A DNA stretch of 64,000 nt from contig CAICTM010000346.1 of the NCBI GenBank assembly GCA_903772945.1, positions 1 through 64,000 of the forward strand, in the 5' to 3' direction. The notes beneath the pieces are model-generated. The model ran no database searches and was not told the DNA's origin. It saw only the letters and a program-made list of their open reading frames with translations. Source of the stretch: Seminavis robusta (taxonomy: Eukaryota > Bacillariophyta > Bacillariophyceae > Naviculales > Naviculaceae). Numbering within the stretch: position 1 is the stretch's first letter; each line of letters begins with the position of its first letter. Of the stretch, positions 1 through 10,756 are shown piece after piece. The translations under genes were made by a program, and so were the position numbers.

Positions 1-413
1 AACACACATCCGCATCCCGGAGACATCCAAGGGGGATATGGTGGGGAAAGAAATGGGAGCAGAGACAACATCACCAATTTTAGCGGTGAGACTGAAGAAA
101 GGTTGCTTCCTCCAAGAATCAGTGCTGGAATTCGAAGTGTATTTGATAAATGTCTGTATAGCAGACTCATCTTCTCCTCCAATACGAGATAAGAAGGATA
201 AGACCCGAGATAGAAAGGCACAAATGGGCAAAAGAATAGGCAAAGAGAAACACAGTTGCCAAGTGTGTTATTCTGCCGAAGCATCACATGAAAGCCCATT
301 GAGGTAGCTGCAAGTAGAGCGGAGGTCATCAATCAAAACTGAGATCTACTGCTGCCATGTTGACCTGCATGAATCGAAATCATACCCAACATTGGGATGG
401 CGTGTAAAACTCA

Positions 414-2100
414 TCAGTTGGCTAGAAAAGGGCCATCAGCAGCGGACATAGGTAATCCCTTGCGGAAGAAGCAAGGTGCCACCAGCAGTGATTGGAGCAG
501 ATGCGAGCGGAGCAGCGGGTGGGTGAGAGGAGTGTTGCCACCAGAAGAGGTGCCTTGTAAGGAAACTTGCGGAACCACGATGTTCACTGGTAAGATATGA
601 GCACTGTGCCTTTGGAGACCTTCCACAGTTGCGACAGTATTTAGCAACCCACCTCCCATCACAGAAATGGTTGTGTTGGGCATCATGGGAATGTTCCTCC
701 CTTGGAGGCATGGAAGCAAGCTAGTTCTTTGATAAGAGTTGCTGAGTTTGGAGTTGTTTCAGCACTCAGACCGTGTTCCCTTGGGAGCACCTCGCTTGGC
801 GACATGCTGGATCGTTTATGATGATCAGTACCTCCACCAATCAAAGCAGGCGCCTCCACGGAGGACGGGTACCCCCACTGGCTGATCCACTGTTTCGATC
901 CAGAGTGAGACTCCCAACTTTAGCCTCAACTGCTTTGTCAATTGCTGCTGGAATGGTTTGGCCTTGGAATCCTTGTGATCCATGTGTTGGGCAGGCTCAT
1001 ATTTTCTGGTTTGATGAGGACCCGATAGAGGGCATCCAAGTTATTCAAAGTGTCGAGTGCTTCCAATGTGTTTTTTCCCATAGTTGCATCAAATCCGTTT
1101 GATGTTCACTTCTTGGAAAACAAGCTCATGGACTTGGATCGAAAGTATGGACAACCACAGGCCAGGAGACCCCTCAAAGATGTGCTGGTTAGTTCAGGCA
1201 TGGGGTACTGGACATAAAGTTTAATCGAATCTCTTTGTTATTTTGCTTGCATCGACAACATTACATGGAAACATTCTCCCTCAGGGAACTTGTGATGTAC
1301 CAAGTGAAGATAGCTTGGCTTTGAGGGTCCAATTCTTAGCTGAGAGAAGGCTCAGTATATTTTCTGCAGAAGAGCAAGAGAAGTTGGGGCCCATTTGTAT
1401 TTGGCTCTAGGAACATATGATTTCATTCTTCCTGGAGTGCATCAGTGAAAGAGTTCAAGACAGCCTCTTCCCGACCAGGCAAGGTTAGTTAGATCATTAC
1501 TGGCAAACAGGATGTTGCTGCAGATCCCCATTGTGCATCAGATTGAGTCGACCCCATTACTGTGAGTCCTGATGCCATTTTCCATCATAGATTCTAGAAA
1601 CCTGTCAGGAGCAGTAGAACATGTTAGATTGAATTATTAATAGTGTTAGTATAAAGGTCTCCAACAACAAGACTGAAGACCCCTTCCATTACCAAGCTCT
1701 GTCATCCATACTTCAAAGGCGATAAGAGAGGTGCTAGCACAGATGGACCCAGAAGCATTGGACTCAGTAAGGAGTGGGAAATAGTAGGACTGGTCGGAAT
1801 CCTTCATAGCCTTTCTTGAATGCCAAATTACGATAGGCTTGGAGTGTTGGTGTGATGTTCAGATGGTAGTCACCGTTTGGAAACCCCTGAGGCATGGGTG
1901 CTTATGAGGCTTCCTTCCTCCAGTCCATCTGGCCAAAGTCCTGTCAGGCTCCAGTGTGGGTTGATACCTCCAAGCGACGGCTTCTGTAAGCTTTGGTCTT
2001 CTCTTTGGCTTTTCCCAATGTGCTGGAGGAACTCCTGGAATTGAATGCGGTCAATGGTGTGCGAGTCATGATTGGAGGATCAGATGGTGGGATGTGTTGG
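414..2100 (-). pseudogene. decayed coding remnant, unclassified
   Basis: No intact gene lies here. Reading the minus strand gives stretches that look protein-like but are interrupted, for example a run around 1780-1890 with G-F-P-N-G-D-Y-H and a run around 1020-1080 with A-L-D-T-L-N-N-L-D. Near 600-700 there is a Cys/His-spaced stretch (K-Y-C-R-N-C-G-R) that could be a degraded zinc knuckle, which would fit an old retroelement, but no polymerase, integrase or terminal repeats are recognisable. Family and limits are undetermined, so this is recorded only as a worn remnant. Confidence 0.25.
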
Positions 2101-2239
2101 ATCAGTTTCAAAGAAGAGCTTGTCTTGAGCCTTGTGGACTGAACAAGGATGCTGATGCTGGCGCTGCTGTTGAGTTGAAGATGCTGAGGCAGGGAAGGTC
2201 GTCAAGGTCCATCAATAGGGATGATGGAGTGGGACTGGC

Positions 2240-3300
2240 ATGAAAATCAACAAGCGTCAACAGAAGAAGCAGTTAGGAATTGGCAACAGTGGCAAGCAAT
2301 GCAATGGCATCCGGCAACGAGCGGCAACAAAGAGCAGGATCGCGGTGGATAATAGCCAGTCAATCGGTCAATCGAAGCTGGGTTTTTGTGAGCTTTCGAA
2401 GGGAGCTTCGAAGGATTCAAGCGACGCGATGGATTGGTCGAGTTTGAATTCAAAATACTCGAGGAACCACGTCGTACGGAGGATCGATCGCTCCGTACGA
2501 TCCCGAGGTTGTTCAAACGACCAATGCAAGCCAGTTCAATGCAGCAAGCCAGTGCAAACGACCAAGGCCAGTCCTAGGTAAGCAAGGTAAGCAGAGACCA
2601 ACCGTATGGGATCGGTCGAAGCAATACCAAGCACAAGCCGCTCGTCCGAGTTTTGTCGTTCGAAACAACAATCAGTGTGCGTCTCCGTCGAGTTAATGAA
2701 AAAGTGAGGGATTTGAAGCATACTCAAGAAAGACTTAAGCTCAGGCGATCCGAATTAAATAAAGAGTGATTCGAAGCATGACACACAAGCCGAGGCTTCC
2801 ATATCCAGTCGGAGCTCATTTTTCGATAGATTCTGTTAACTCGCGATCGGCCGATCGCGATGCTCAAGCTGAGCATGGAATGGACTCGATCGCGATGAGG
2901 CGTTAACGATGACTGGACTTTACCGGTGATAGAGACAACTGTAGTGGTAGTAACAGTTGCAGTCGAACGTGCAGTCACGGCAGTGGCTCTTGCAGTCGCA
3001 TGAGTCCAGCGGATAATAGGATCCTCATGAGATACGATGTCAACAGGAAAGGGGCCCAGATCGCGATTTCGTTCGACGACAGGATGAATGGGTAGTTGAG
3101 ATGCTTACGAGCGATCAACAACAACAAGGGATTGCTTCGAACGCGATCCAAAGGAAGTAAGTTGCAACAAGGGAAGGACTACCGATGAAGATTGGGCTCT
3201 TGCACCAGGGGATAAGTTCATTCCATTGAAACCATAGGGATAGACATTAAGAATAGAATGAGTAACATCTCATAACCTCGCATGTACCATGCGACAATAC
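2240..3300. repeat. palindrome-rich noncoding stretch
   Basis: No gene is supported. The DNA is rich in GATCG and TCGA words and contains several perfect inverted repeats: 10-bp arms TCGTACGGAG / CTCCGTACGA at 2472-2481 and 2491-2500 around GATCGATCG, a 20-bp perfect palindrome at 2841-2860 built on CGATCGGCCGATCG, and the hairpin ATGCTCA-AGC-TGAGCAT at 2860-2876. The composition differs from the neighbouring intergenic DNA. It could be the inside of a non-autonomous element or a structured spacer; no ends could be defined. Confidence 0.45.
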
Positions 3301-4289
3301 CATATGTTTGATTATATCTAACGATCTAAGAGATGTAAAGTTTTGTATTTCCAAATAAGTTGAGCAGTTATTGATTATTTTCTAGAATAAGCCTGCTAAT
3401 TGTAAAGCTGTAAAGCTGAATTGTAAGCTGTATCCCGTCGCATAAAAGCGAGGATCTTTGATCAAACTACTAGGCTTCCTTGCCAACGCAAACGCGCTCA
3501 TGTATCTTTCCCCCTTGCTTCGGCTTCCCCACCGATGACCAATCACTCGAAGAAACAGCAGCACTGGACTTGACCCAGCCAATGACCTGACGAAGGAAAG
3601 ACATTTGATTGTACACATTTGGGAAGCCCTGTAGCGATTGGTTTGCAATGCAGTTGTTTTGCGGCAAACAGCATCTCTGGAAGCCACCGGCCACCGGTAG
3701 TGCAGTACAACTATGCACAGCTACAGCTACCAACATTCCCTACACTCAAACTACTACATGTAGCTAGAGGCGCTCTACAGTGGAACACTTTGCTGGCTGG
3801 GACAAGCTTCAACTCATTCGTAGCAACCGATATCGCAAGCGGCAAACTCTGAACGGTTTCCCTCGCGCAAAGCTACTGCTTCCATTGCAATCTGCCTGTA
3901 TGGATATCTGGTACGACACCACGCTGTATGTCCCCGCTCTGGTACTGGTACCATACGAACTTCTAAGGTGGCGGTACTGTACCGGTACCGGTAATGGTCG
4001 TCTTGGAAGGAGGTTGGTCGCATGACCATCAGCCGTCTGGATCTCTCGAATCTTTACGGTATTTTGCGTGGGAAGCCGGTGCGTCTGTCCGTCGTTTGTT
4101 GGATCTTTTGGCAAAGATTTGTGGCCCCCACGTCAACAACTGATGCCAACGGGTGGCAAGTGGCACCTCCATCAACCCTCATTAGGCAAAGTGGAAACCC
4201 TGCCAAGCGACCTTCTCACCAATTAATTACAACAGCTTGGGAGCGTCTCGTTTGAAAGGAAATCGAAGTAGCTACCCCCTTGGTCAACA
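3301..4289. other. intergenic, upstream of PTP1
   Basis: Only short chance frames are visible. The segment holds a TACCGGTACCGGTA run near 3979-3992 like those seen in other spacers of this window, and the last part should contain the promoter and 5' leader of the plus-strand gene that begins at 4290. No promoter element could be assigned. Confidence 0.4.
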
Positions 4290-6941
4290 ATGATGGGATC
4301 AAAGCAGATGAGCACAGTCTGGTTGGTAGCCTTGGCGCTAGGTTCGGCAAGTGCCTTCCAACCGCTCGTTTTTCCCACGCAACGGCGCCACCAAGGACTG
4401 CAACAACCTGTTCATCCTGGTTCTTTATCTAGAACTACACGAGCTGTTTGGTCTCGTCAGCCGTCTCTTTTTCAAGCTTCTCCCGTTCAAGATGACGAAG
4501 ATGATCGGGCAGCCGCTTTCAGCGAGACCAAGGAGAAGACCAGACTGTCGAGATTCCGTCAGCGTGTCTCTAAATTTTTGAAGAAGAAACTAGTAGTGGC
4601 AGTCTTTGTCGGATCTTCCATTGCAGGTATCTGGACACCCCGACCTGCTGAGGCATCTGCTCCTGTCATGGCAGTACCCAAGGCGGAGCAAAGAGATCCC
4701 GCCACCGATGCCTTGCTCAACCATGATCGCAAAATGGTGGTGAAACAGCAACAAGAGTTGCAAGAGATGAATAAAAGGGCTCGTGAGATTGAAGCCAGTG
4801 AAGGAACCGCTGCTCGGAGTAAGTTTGAAAAGGAATACAAAGCACAAAAGGAGAAGGAAGCTCAGGATCGTATCGATGCAGTAACCCAACTCAAACGAGA
4901 CTTGCTGGATCAGGGCATGGATCCGTTCACTACCATTGAAGGACAACGACAAGTTATCTTGGCAGAGAAGGGAGTTGACTTAGGAAAGGTACCTGGAACT
5001 ATGATGTATTTGCAAAAACAACTAGAAGGTGGAAAGAAGATTGAAAAGAGTCTGCTGTACAAACAGGCTCCCAATCGACGCGTGGTCAAGGCAATGGTAG
5101 AGGATATGAAAAACAAAGGTCAAGATCCATTAGCATACTTTGATGATCATCAAGAACAGACACAAACAATCATGGCCATGACCCCTGTTGCTGCTGCACA
5201 ATTGGCACAAAAGTACCAGGCCAACTTGGAACAATACGGACAAATCAATGTGCCAAAGGAGGGAGAAATGAGTGTCAAGGAAAAGATGGAAAAGGCAGGT
5301 GCAAACAAATCAAAGGACAAGGAACAACAGAAGAAGGAAAAGGAGGAACAGAAGCGAGCCAAGGCAGAAGCCAAGGCCAAGGCTGCTGCTGAAAAGAAGG
5401 CTGCCAAAGAAGAAGCCAAGGCTGCCAGAGAAGCGCAAAAGAAGGAAAAAGAGGCAGCCAAAGTAGCCAAAAAGGCTGCTGTTGCCGCCGCTGCAGTAGC
5501 TGTTTCAGGTGTCGAGACAACCGCCCAGTCGGTGGTTGGTTCCGCCGTAGAGGCTGCGACGCCATCCTCCGACGGTGGAGGTGCCGGGATTGCTGGCGAC
5601 GCCGATACAGCCACAGCAGCTGAATCTACAACAGAAGAAGAAACAACCAGTGTAGCACCCCCAGCGGCAAAGAAGTCAAAGAAAGCCAATACGGTCAAAA
5701 TTGGAGGTGCCGAGATTCCTGTCTTACCACTTGCTGGAGTTGGCGTTGTGGCTGTCGGAGGCGGTGGTTATGCATTTAAAATTATGCAAGACAGAGCCGC
5801 TCTTGCTGAAGAAGAGCGAGAAAAACAATTCCGCCTATTAATGGGAATGGATGAAGATGAGGACACACAAAATAGCCCTGGATCCGCACCAGCTCTAGAA
5901 GTGGTAGACGATGGGCTTGGCGGCTTGGATTCCATGGACAAAACTGAGGCGCCACCCGAACCAACGCCAATGCCGGCGCCAAAGAAGAAACGACGAGGAT
6001 TCTTTGGAAAGAAGAACAAGAACAGCCGGGAGACTGACTTGGCAGTGTTGGTCTCAGAAGGGGCAACAGCACCACAATTCGCGGGTTTGCTGGCGAAAAT
6101 TCTGACATATGGAGCACCCGGCCGCTTCCCAAGCGTCGATCGTCTCCCGGGTGACATGCCTTTTCAAGAGTTTGAATTGGAAGCTGCCAAACAAAGGCTG
6201 ACAGATTCCCGTGAAGAGGCGGGGATAGCCCTGGAAGAATCGGCTGAAGTGTTTGCCAACGTTGTCAACTGCATGTTGATCGACATTGTAGACTTGGCAT
6301 CGTCCACCTTGAAAGCTAAGGACGATAAGGTTACTGTCGACGGTATTGGTGTTGTGATTGACTTTATGAATCATGCTTCATCTTTGTACGACTCTGTTGC
6401 TGGTGGAACTGTGATCGAGCCCGTGACGTATGGTGGAAATCTTGGCAAGGGACAGTTGGAGAAAATGTATAGTGCTTATGCCACATCCGGTATGATGAAT
6501 TTGGGTGACATGGATACTGATTTTGAAGCTCGAGTAAGCTTGCTGCAAGACGCATTCCAGATCTCTGAGAAGAAAGCACAAGGTTTGACGATGAAGGCCC
6601 TACAAAAGAACATGATGAAAATGATGAAGGACGGTGATATGGAAGATATGATGAAGCAGTTTGGCGGGGAAGGTGGCTTGGAAGGACTTGCGGGTATGGA
6701 AGGTATGATGGGCGAGGAAGGTGAAGTGGATCCTGAGCAGCTCAAAGAATCGTTGAAGATGTTGAAACAAATGAAAGACTCCGGGGCTTTTGATCCTTCT
6801 GAGTTGGAAGCAGTCAAGGCCCAGTTCAGGGAAACGTACGGTCAAAGCCTCGACGAAGTCATCACGCAAGGTGACGAAGAAGGCGTGGACAGTGCAGACA
6901 AGGAGCTGCTGGATTTGATGAAGGCCATATTGGATGACTGA
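4290..6941 (+). CDS. PTP1: putative plastid membrane protein, 883 aa
   Basis: Intronless frame. Residues 1-22 form a signal peptide ending S-A-S-A with Phe at +1, the diatom plastid-import signature, followed by a basic, Ser/Thr-rich transit region. A basic stretch (R-L-S-R-F-R-Q-R-V-S-K-F-L-K-K-K) leads into a hydrophobic segment at 100-116 and an A-E-A-S-A site at 120-124 that resembles a thylakoid-lumen cleavage site. A long Lys/Glu/Ala coiled coil covers about 325-405. A second membrane segment lies at about 476-497 (V-G-V-V-A-V-G-G-G-G-Y). The C-terminal 270 residues are mostly helical, with a Met/Gly/Glu-rich tract at about 770-820. I do not recognise the family. The leader and second membrane segment match PTP2, PTP3 and PTP4, but the C-terminal E-K-A-F box is absent. 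An in-frame Met at residue 7 is an alternative start. Confidence 0.85.
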   Translation: MMGSKQMSTVWLVALALGSASAFQPLVFPTQRRHQGLQQPVHPGSLSRTTRAVWSRQPSLFQASPVQDDEDDRAAAFSETKEKTRLSRFRQRVSKFLKKKLVVAVFVGSSIAGIWTPRPAEASAPVMAVPKAEQRDPATDALLNHDRKMVVKQQQELQEMNKRAREIEASEGTAARSKFEKEYKAQKEKEAQDRIDAVTQLKRDLLDQGMDPFTTIEGQRQVILAEKGVDLGKVPGTMMYLQKQLEGGKKIEKSLLYKQAPNRRVVKAMVEDMKNKGQDPLAYFDDHQEQTQTIMAMTPVAAAQLAQKYQANLEQYGQINVPKEGEMSVKEKMEKAGANKSKDKEQQKKEKEEQKRAKAEAKAKAAAEKKAAKEEAKAAREAQKKEKEAAKVAKKAAVAAAAVAVSGVETTAQSVVGSAVEAATPSSDGGGAGIAGDADTATAAESTTEEETTSVAPPAAKKSKKANTVKIGGAEIPVLPLAGVGVVAVGGGGYAFKIMQDRAALAEEEREKQFRLLMGMDEDEDTQNSPGSAPALEVVDDGLGGLDSMDKTEAPPEPTPMPAPKKKRRGFFGKKNKNSRETDLAVLVSEGATAPQFAGLLAKILTYGAPGRFPSVDRLPGDMPFQEFELEAAKQRLTDSREEAGIALEESAEVFANVVNCMLIDIVDLASSTLKAKDDKVTVDGIGVVIDFMNHASSLYDSVAGGTVIEPVTYGGNLGKGQLEKMYSAYATSGMMNLGDMDTDFEARVSLLQDAFQISEKKAQGLTMKALQKNMMKMMKDGDMEDMMKQFGGEGGLEGLAGMEGMMGEEGEVDPEQLKESLKMLKQMKDSGAFDPSELEAVKAQFRETYGQSLDEVITQGDEEGVDSADKELLDLMKAILDD

Positions 6942-7112
6942 TGATGGATTGTTCGTTAATTCTTTGGTTGTTCTACCTTTAGCTACTACTATTTGTTAAA
7001 AATACTTACTTACGATTTACATTCTACACGTGCATTGTCTGTTGCTGTACATTCATGCGGTCAACTCGCTTCCATGCATTCCTTCTAGGTTAGCTACCAC
7101 CAAAATGGTGCA

Positions 7113-8382
7113 TTATTGGAATGGCTCCTCCTCCCCTTCCATTGAAGGTATGAATGTTGTAGGTGCAGGTGCCTTTTCTTCAATGTCCTCTGTCGTCTCA
7201 ATCATGCCGAGGTCCACCAAAATGGCGAATGCTTTCTCTCCCACATCTGGCATAGCAGAAGAGGGTCCAGCGTGAGGAGGGCGGAGCTGTATGGGACCTC
7301 ACTACACACTTCCCGGTATGCACTTACCTGTGTACTTCTCGTACTTTTCACTCAACCGCTTCTCTTCCGGGGCACTCTTTGGTTGTCGACGTGCCTCGAT
7401 GTATTTTCGGCTCATCAAAGGCAGCTCTGCATCTGTGGCAGTATCCGTCGAAGTTTTTCCTGCACCATATTGCAACTTCTCAGCGGCAATCGGATGTGAA
7501 ACTGGAAAAATGTGTCAGTAGTGATGATTGAAGGGCGATATCAGAAAATAATATGAGGGAGCAATTCTTACCTTGTGGAATCCTGTTGGCTGCTTTTTCG
7601 TCCGCCTCAGCAGCCGACTCGATTTGTCTGTTAAGCTTGCTAAGGGCAGATGATATGAGACTCTTTTCCTTTTGAAGGCTCTTCAGATAGGTGTCTGCAT
7701 CTACCTTGGGCCGTGACTTGTCTACCATGTTTTTGCTTTCAGACGATGTCCCCTCGCTAGTTTTTGTGTCCTCATCCAAGTCATCGTCGACTGCTGATTC
7801 ATCTTGGTCGTCCCCTTGGACACGGGAATATATCCAGCCAGCCGATGGAATTACAACAGCTGCACCGATAACTGCTTTCGCCAAGGTTCTGGATTTGGCG
7901 CCATTGCTCTTAACACCAACTGAACTTTCTGGAACAGCCTCTTCTGTGGCAGCCTCATCGGATCCACCAGATATCATCTGGATATGCTCAACGGGCGTAG
8001 GCGCTACGTTTGGAGCATTGGCATGTGCCTGCAGTGGAAATCCACCTCGTAGCCACAGACATCCCGCAAATACCAATGCTGCGAATCTGTGTCGATTCTG
8101 GGGTGAAATGCGCACATGTTGCAACCTTTGAATCCAGCGTCGGAGCGAAAGTCTAGGACGCCAATTCCCAAATAATTCCCGTTTCTTCTCTTGGATGGGA
8201 CCTGGAAAAGAATCCAATTGCACCGATGCCGGGGTTCTGGCTCCAAGAGACTTTCCTACTGGACCAACCGGTACCAGCTTTGCAGCGGGTTGTCTTGGTA
8301 TCCTGGAGGGTGCGAAACAGCCCGCGACCGCACAGAGCCAAACGACAACAACTGCCTTCAATACCCTTGACGAGAGAGCCAT
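7113..8382 (-). CDS. PTP2: putative plastid membrane protein with E-K-A-F box, 372 aa (3 exons)
   Basis: Model: complement(join(7113..7246, 7328..7501, 7572..8382)). Both introns are GT-AG (70 and 81 nt), both phase 1, and the acceptors have pyrimidine tracts. Residues 1-22 are a signal peptide (A-V-A-G-C|F-A-P). A basic helix at 76-98 leads to a hydrophobic segment at 100-113 and an A-H-A-N-A lumenal-type site at 119-123. A second Ala/Ile-rich membrane segment covers 168-187, an acidic linker 190-215, and a coiled coil about 230-268. The third exon starts inside the C-terminal box E-K-A-F-A-I-L-V-D-L-G-M-I-E, preceded by K-Y-E-K exactly as in PTP6. A nearer acceptor at 7298 keeps frame but gives a 30-nt intron, so I rejected it. 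The gene is convergent with PTP1 (171 bp apart). It is the only gene here that carries both the four-part leader and the box. Function unknown. Confidence 0.8.
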
Positions 8383-8876
8383 CTTGAAGGGTCCAATAGC
8401 TTTCTTCAGGACTGGCCCTCTTACAAACCACCACTAATACTGTACTACCTCTCGACTTTCGGCCTTCGACGACAAACGCCCACCAAAATTGTTGGGGTGA
8501 ACTGACGTAATTGCTTCTGTGGCGACAATCTAACATCGAATCGAATCGATTGATGCATCATTCAAATCGAATGTATTCGATTTGCAAAAATCACAGCGGA
8601 CAAAGACAAAGTGCTGTGGCGGAAGGACAGTTTTGACACAGGTAGCTAACGCAACCGTATTCAATTTGAAAGCAGCAACATTGCTTCAAAGGAATGTCAG
8701 GGATTGGGTTGAGCCAGAAAGCAGTTGACAGAGTTCGTGACTCCCTAGCTACTCGATTAGTAGGATAGATGACCTGTGGGGGCACCAGTACCGGTACACA
8801 GACACCCTCCATTTTCATGGAATAAACGAAAGGGGAAACGTTCATCTTGATAAATAAGTTGGTGCGAACTATCTAT
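8383..8876. other. intergenic, PTP2 upstream region
   Basis: This holds the upstream region of PTP2 and the 3' flank of the membrane-protein gene read at lower strand from 9830. An ATCGAATCGAATCGATTGATG stretch near 8533 resembles a GAATC-rich patch at 11862-11898, and a short TACCGGTA palindrome lies near 8790. No gene is seen. Confidence 0.35.
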
Positions 8877-9830
8877 TCATGCTGCCACTCCATAGTCCAC
8901 CAATGCATTCTTAAACATGGCAAAACCAGCAAAGAGACACCCCAGAAAGGTTGTCCACCCAATGATAGCCAATGGTGTCCGCGGACTGAACACAAAGTAG
9001 AAATGGACCCCAATGCGATCAAGTACAAATAGATAGAGGGCAATGTACTGCAATGCCAATCCCAATGCCATGCAGAAGTCCATTTGGTTGAGTTCTCGTG
9101 CTGGACTCCCCCATACACCATTCATAACTGCCAATGGAAGGTTTGCAATGTGGAGCTGCGAAAGCAAGAATCCAAAGCAAAATTTGAGGAAGCCACTTCT
9201 CTTTTTTGGGTCCTTCATTGTGAAGGTGATGGCTGGCATGAGTAAAAAGTTCCACAAGACAAACGTTATGGTTGTCTGTAAGAGCATGGGAAATCTCAGG
9301 AGTTCATTGAGAGGTGCAGCTGCGGGAACAAATGGTGCCAGTACGGACAATCCATGCCGAACAATGATGAGTGTCCAACTCTGCATTGTGTACAAGAACC
9401 AAGCACTCCACCCCCAGTCTTTCTTCACCTTGGCGGCAACATAGAATGTCCATGCAAATCCGGCCACATTGTACCACCATTGCCATGTGTCAGTCCCAAA
9501 TGAGCTGTGGTAGTCTGTGGGGGGGACATTGGGTGGGTTGGTGTAACAGCACACACACTCAAAAACGACCCAAGAGATGATGGCAAATAAATAGAGACAA
9601 CAAGCAATGTTCCAAGGACCCACACGAAAGACAGCCGGAACATTGTTGAAGTAACCCTTGTAGTTGCCATCCTGTACCAAAAGCCAAGGCTTGCTAACAT
9701 CAAAGAAGTCTGAAAGCTCTATTTCCACTGACGGTAGGAAGCTCTTGTTGGTCGATCTATTATCTTTCGTCGTCGCCGTTGCCTCATTGTTTTCCCCGCC
9801 TTTCGGGGACGCGGTTGTTGGTTTACACAT
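8877..9830 (-). CDS. multi-pass membrane protein, tandem copy A, 317 aa
   Basis: A single-exon frame encodes a hydrophilic N-terminus (about 65 residues, starting M-C-K-P with S-P-K-G-G) and then about seven hydrophobic segments. Notable conserved stretches shared with the copy at 10757-11695 are V-F-R-V-G-P-W-N-I-A-C-C-L-Y-L, P-P-T-D-Y-H-S-S, I-I-V-R-H-G-L-S, A-M/V-M-N-G-V-W-G-S-P-A-R-E-L-N-Q-M-D-F and F-S-P-R-T-P-L-A-I-I-G-W. Trp and aromatic residues are frequent near the segment ends. There is no signal peptide. I do not recognise the family; the pattern of a late His/Asn loop and an S-P-R-T loop is loosely like FAR-17a/AIG1-type proteins, but that is a guess. Both copies lie on the same strand 0.9 kb apart, so they come from a local duplication. 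Confidence 0.8.
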   Translation of the reverse strand: MCKPTTASPKGGENNEATATTKDNRSTNKSFLPSVEIELSDFFDVSKPWLLVQDGNYKGYFNNVPAVFRVGPWNIACCLYLFAIISWVVFECVCCYTNPPNVPPTDYHSSFGTDTWQWWYNVAGFAWTFYVAAKVKKDWGWSAWFLYTMQSWTLIIVRHGLSVLAPFVPAAAPLNELLRFPMLLQTTITFVLWNFLLMPAITFTMKDPKKRSGFLKFCFGFLLSQLHIANLPLAVMNGVWGSPARELNQMDFCMALGLALQYIALYLFVLDRIGVHFYFVFSPRTPLAIIGWTTFLGCLFAGFAMFKNALVDYGVAA

Positions 9831-10756
9831 GACTGCTGGTACTTCAAAAGTATGATAGAAGAAGTGGGATCAATGTTCCTACAAGTCTCCTGAAAGAATT
9901 CAGCGGCTAAGGAGTTCAGTCTCGATCATGAGGGGTAATATGGGCACCATGCATTGTCCTTGATGATACTGGTCCTGGATACGACTGTACGACTGTACAG
10001 AGAATTAATCCATTCCATTCTTTGATGACGAAAAATGAGGGTGAAGCAGTGTGTCAGCAGCTGCTAAAAGATCCATAGCTGATCCATGCTGTTCGTGTGT
10101 GTTCCCGATTTCTTTCTTCGAAGATCCTGCAATGATTTCATTTAATTAAAAAAGCTAGCAGGTCAGCCAAACATGGTGCGGCGGGGTGCAAGAAGATGTC
10201 CGAGGGTGGCGTACTACTGTATTTAATAGTACCACCACCAGAGGTAGTACTTTCTGGTCCAAAGTTATCTGGTGGCAGGAAGAGGGCCCAGAGTATTGGA
10301 TTGTTCACTAGTAGGATACAAAAGCCGGAAGTGGGCCAATATGTCAAGCTTTTAAAGAGAAGAGATGGACTGGGTTAGGCGGGATCAGGGGGATGAACCG
10401 GGGGCCAATACAAGGGCCAAAATGGTCATGATGCTGTGCGCAGGTGATTTGCCCTCGTCTGCATTCAACATCTCCAACATCCGCATCATCGCGGACGCAA
10501 GTTGAAGCTCGCAGTTAGCAGCTCTGCGTGGGCCTCTGGGAGGTTGGCATCGTTCATCCCTTCCTTGCTGATTTGGCCTATTTCGTTAGTTTAGCGACTT
10601 CCTAGATATCAGACTACTAAATACTAAAGTGTTAGAGGGATGCATCGGCCTCTATCTGCATTGAAGAATGCAAACAAATCATCTTGACATCAAAAGCTGA
10701 TGCTTCGAGTTTGGTTTTTGTGGGTATTGTTGAAACTGCCAGCATGCACTATCAAT
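9831..10756. other. spacer between the two membrane-protein copies
   Basis: No gene is supported. The minus-strand gene at 8877-9830 should have its promoter at the low-coordinate end, and the 3' flank of the second copy lies at the high end. A short repeat GTACGACTGTAC occurs near 9980. Short frames near 10138-10378 have no recognisable content. Confidence 0.35.

Noticed and set aside
5150-5698. Long minus-strand frame of 182 codons
   Set aside because: It is the shadow of the Lys/Glu/Ala coiled coil of PTP1 and has Ser/Ala low complexity with no own features.
7298-7327. 30-nt intron for PTP2
   Set aside because: Splice sites and phase fit, but 30 nt is too short for spliceosomal introns, and the acceptor at 7246 gives a better protein with an 81-nt intron.
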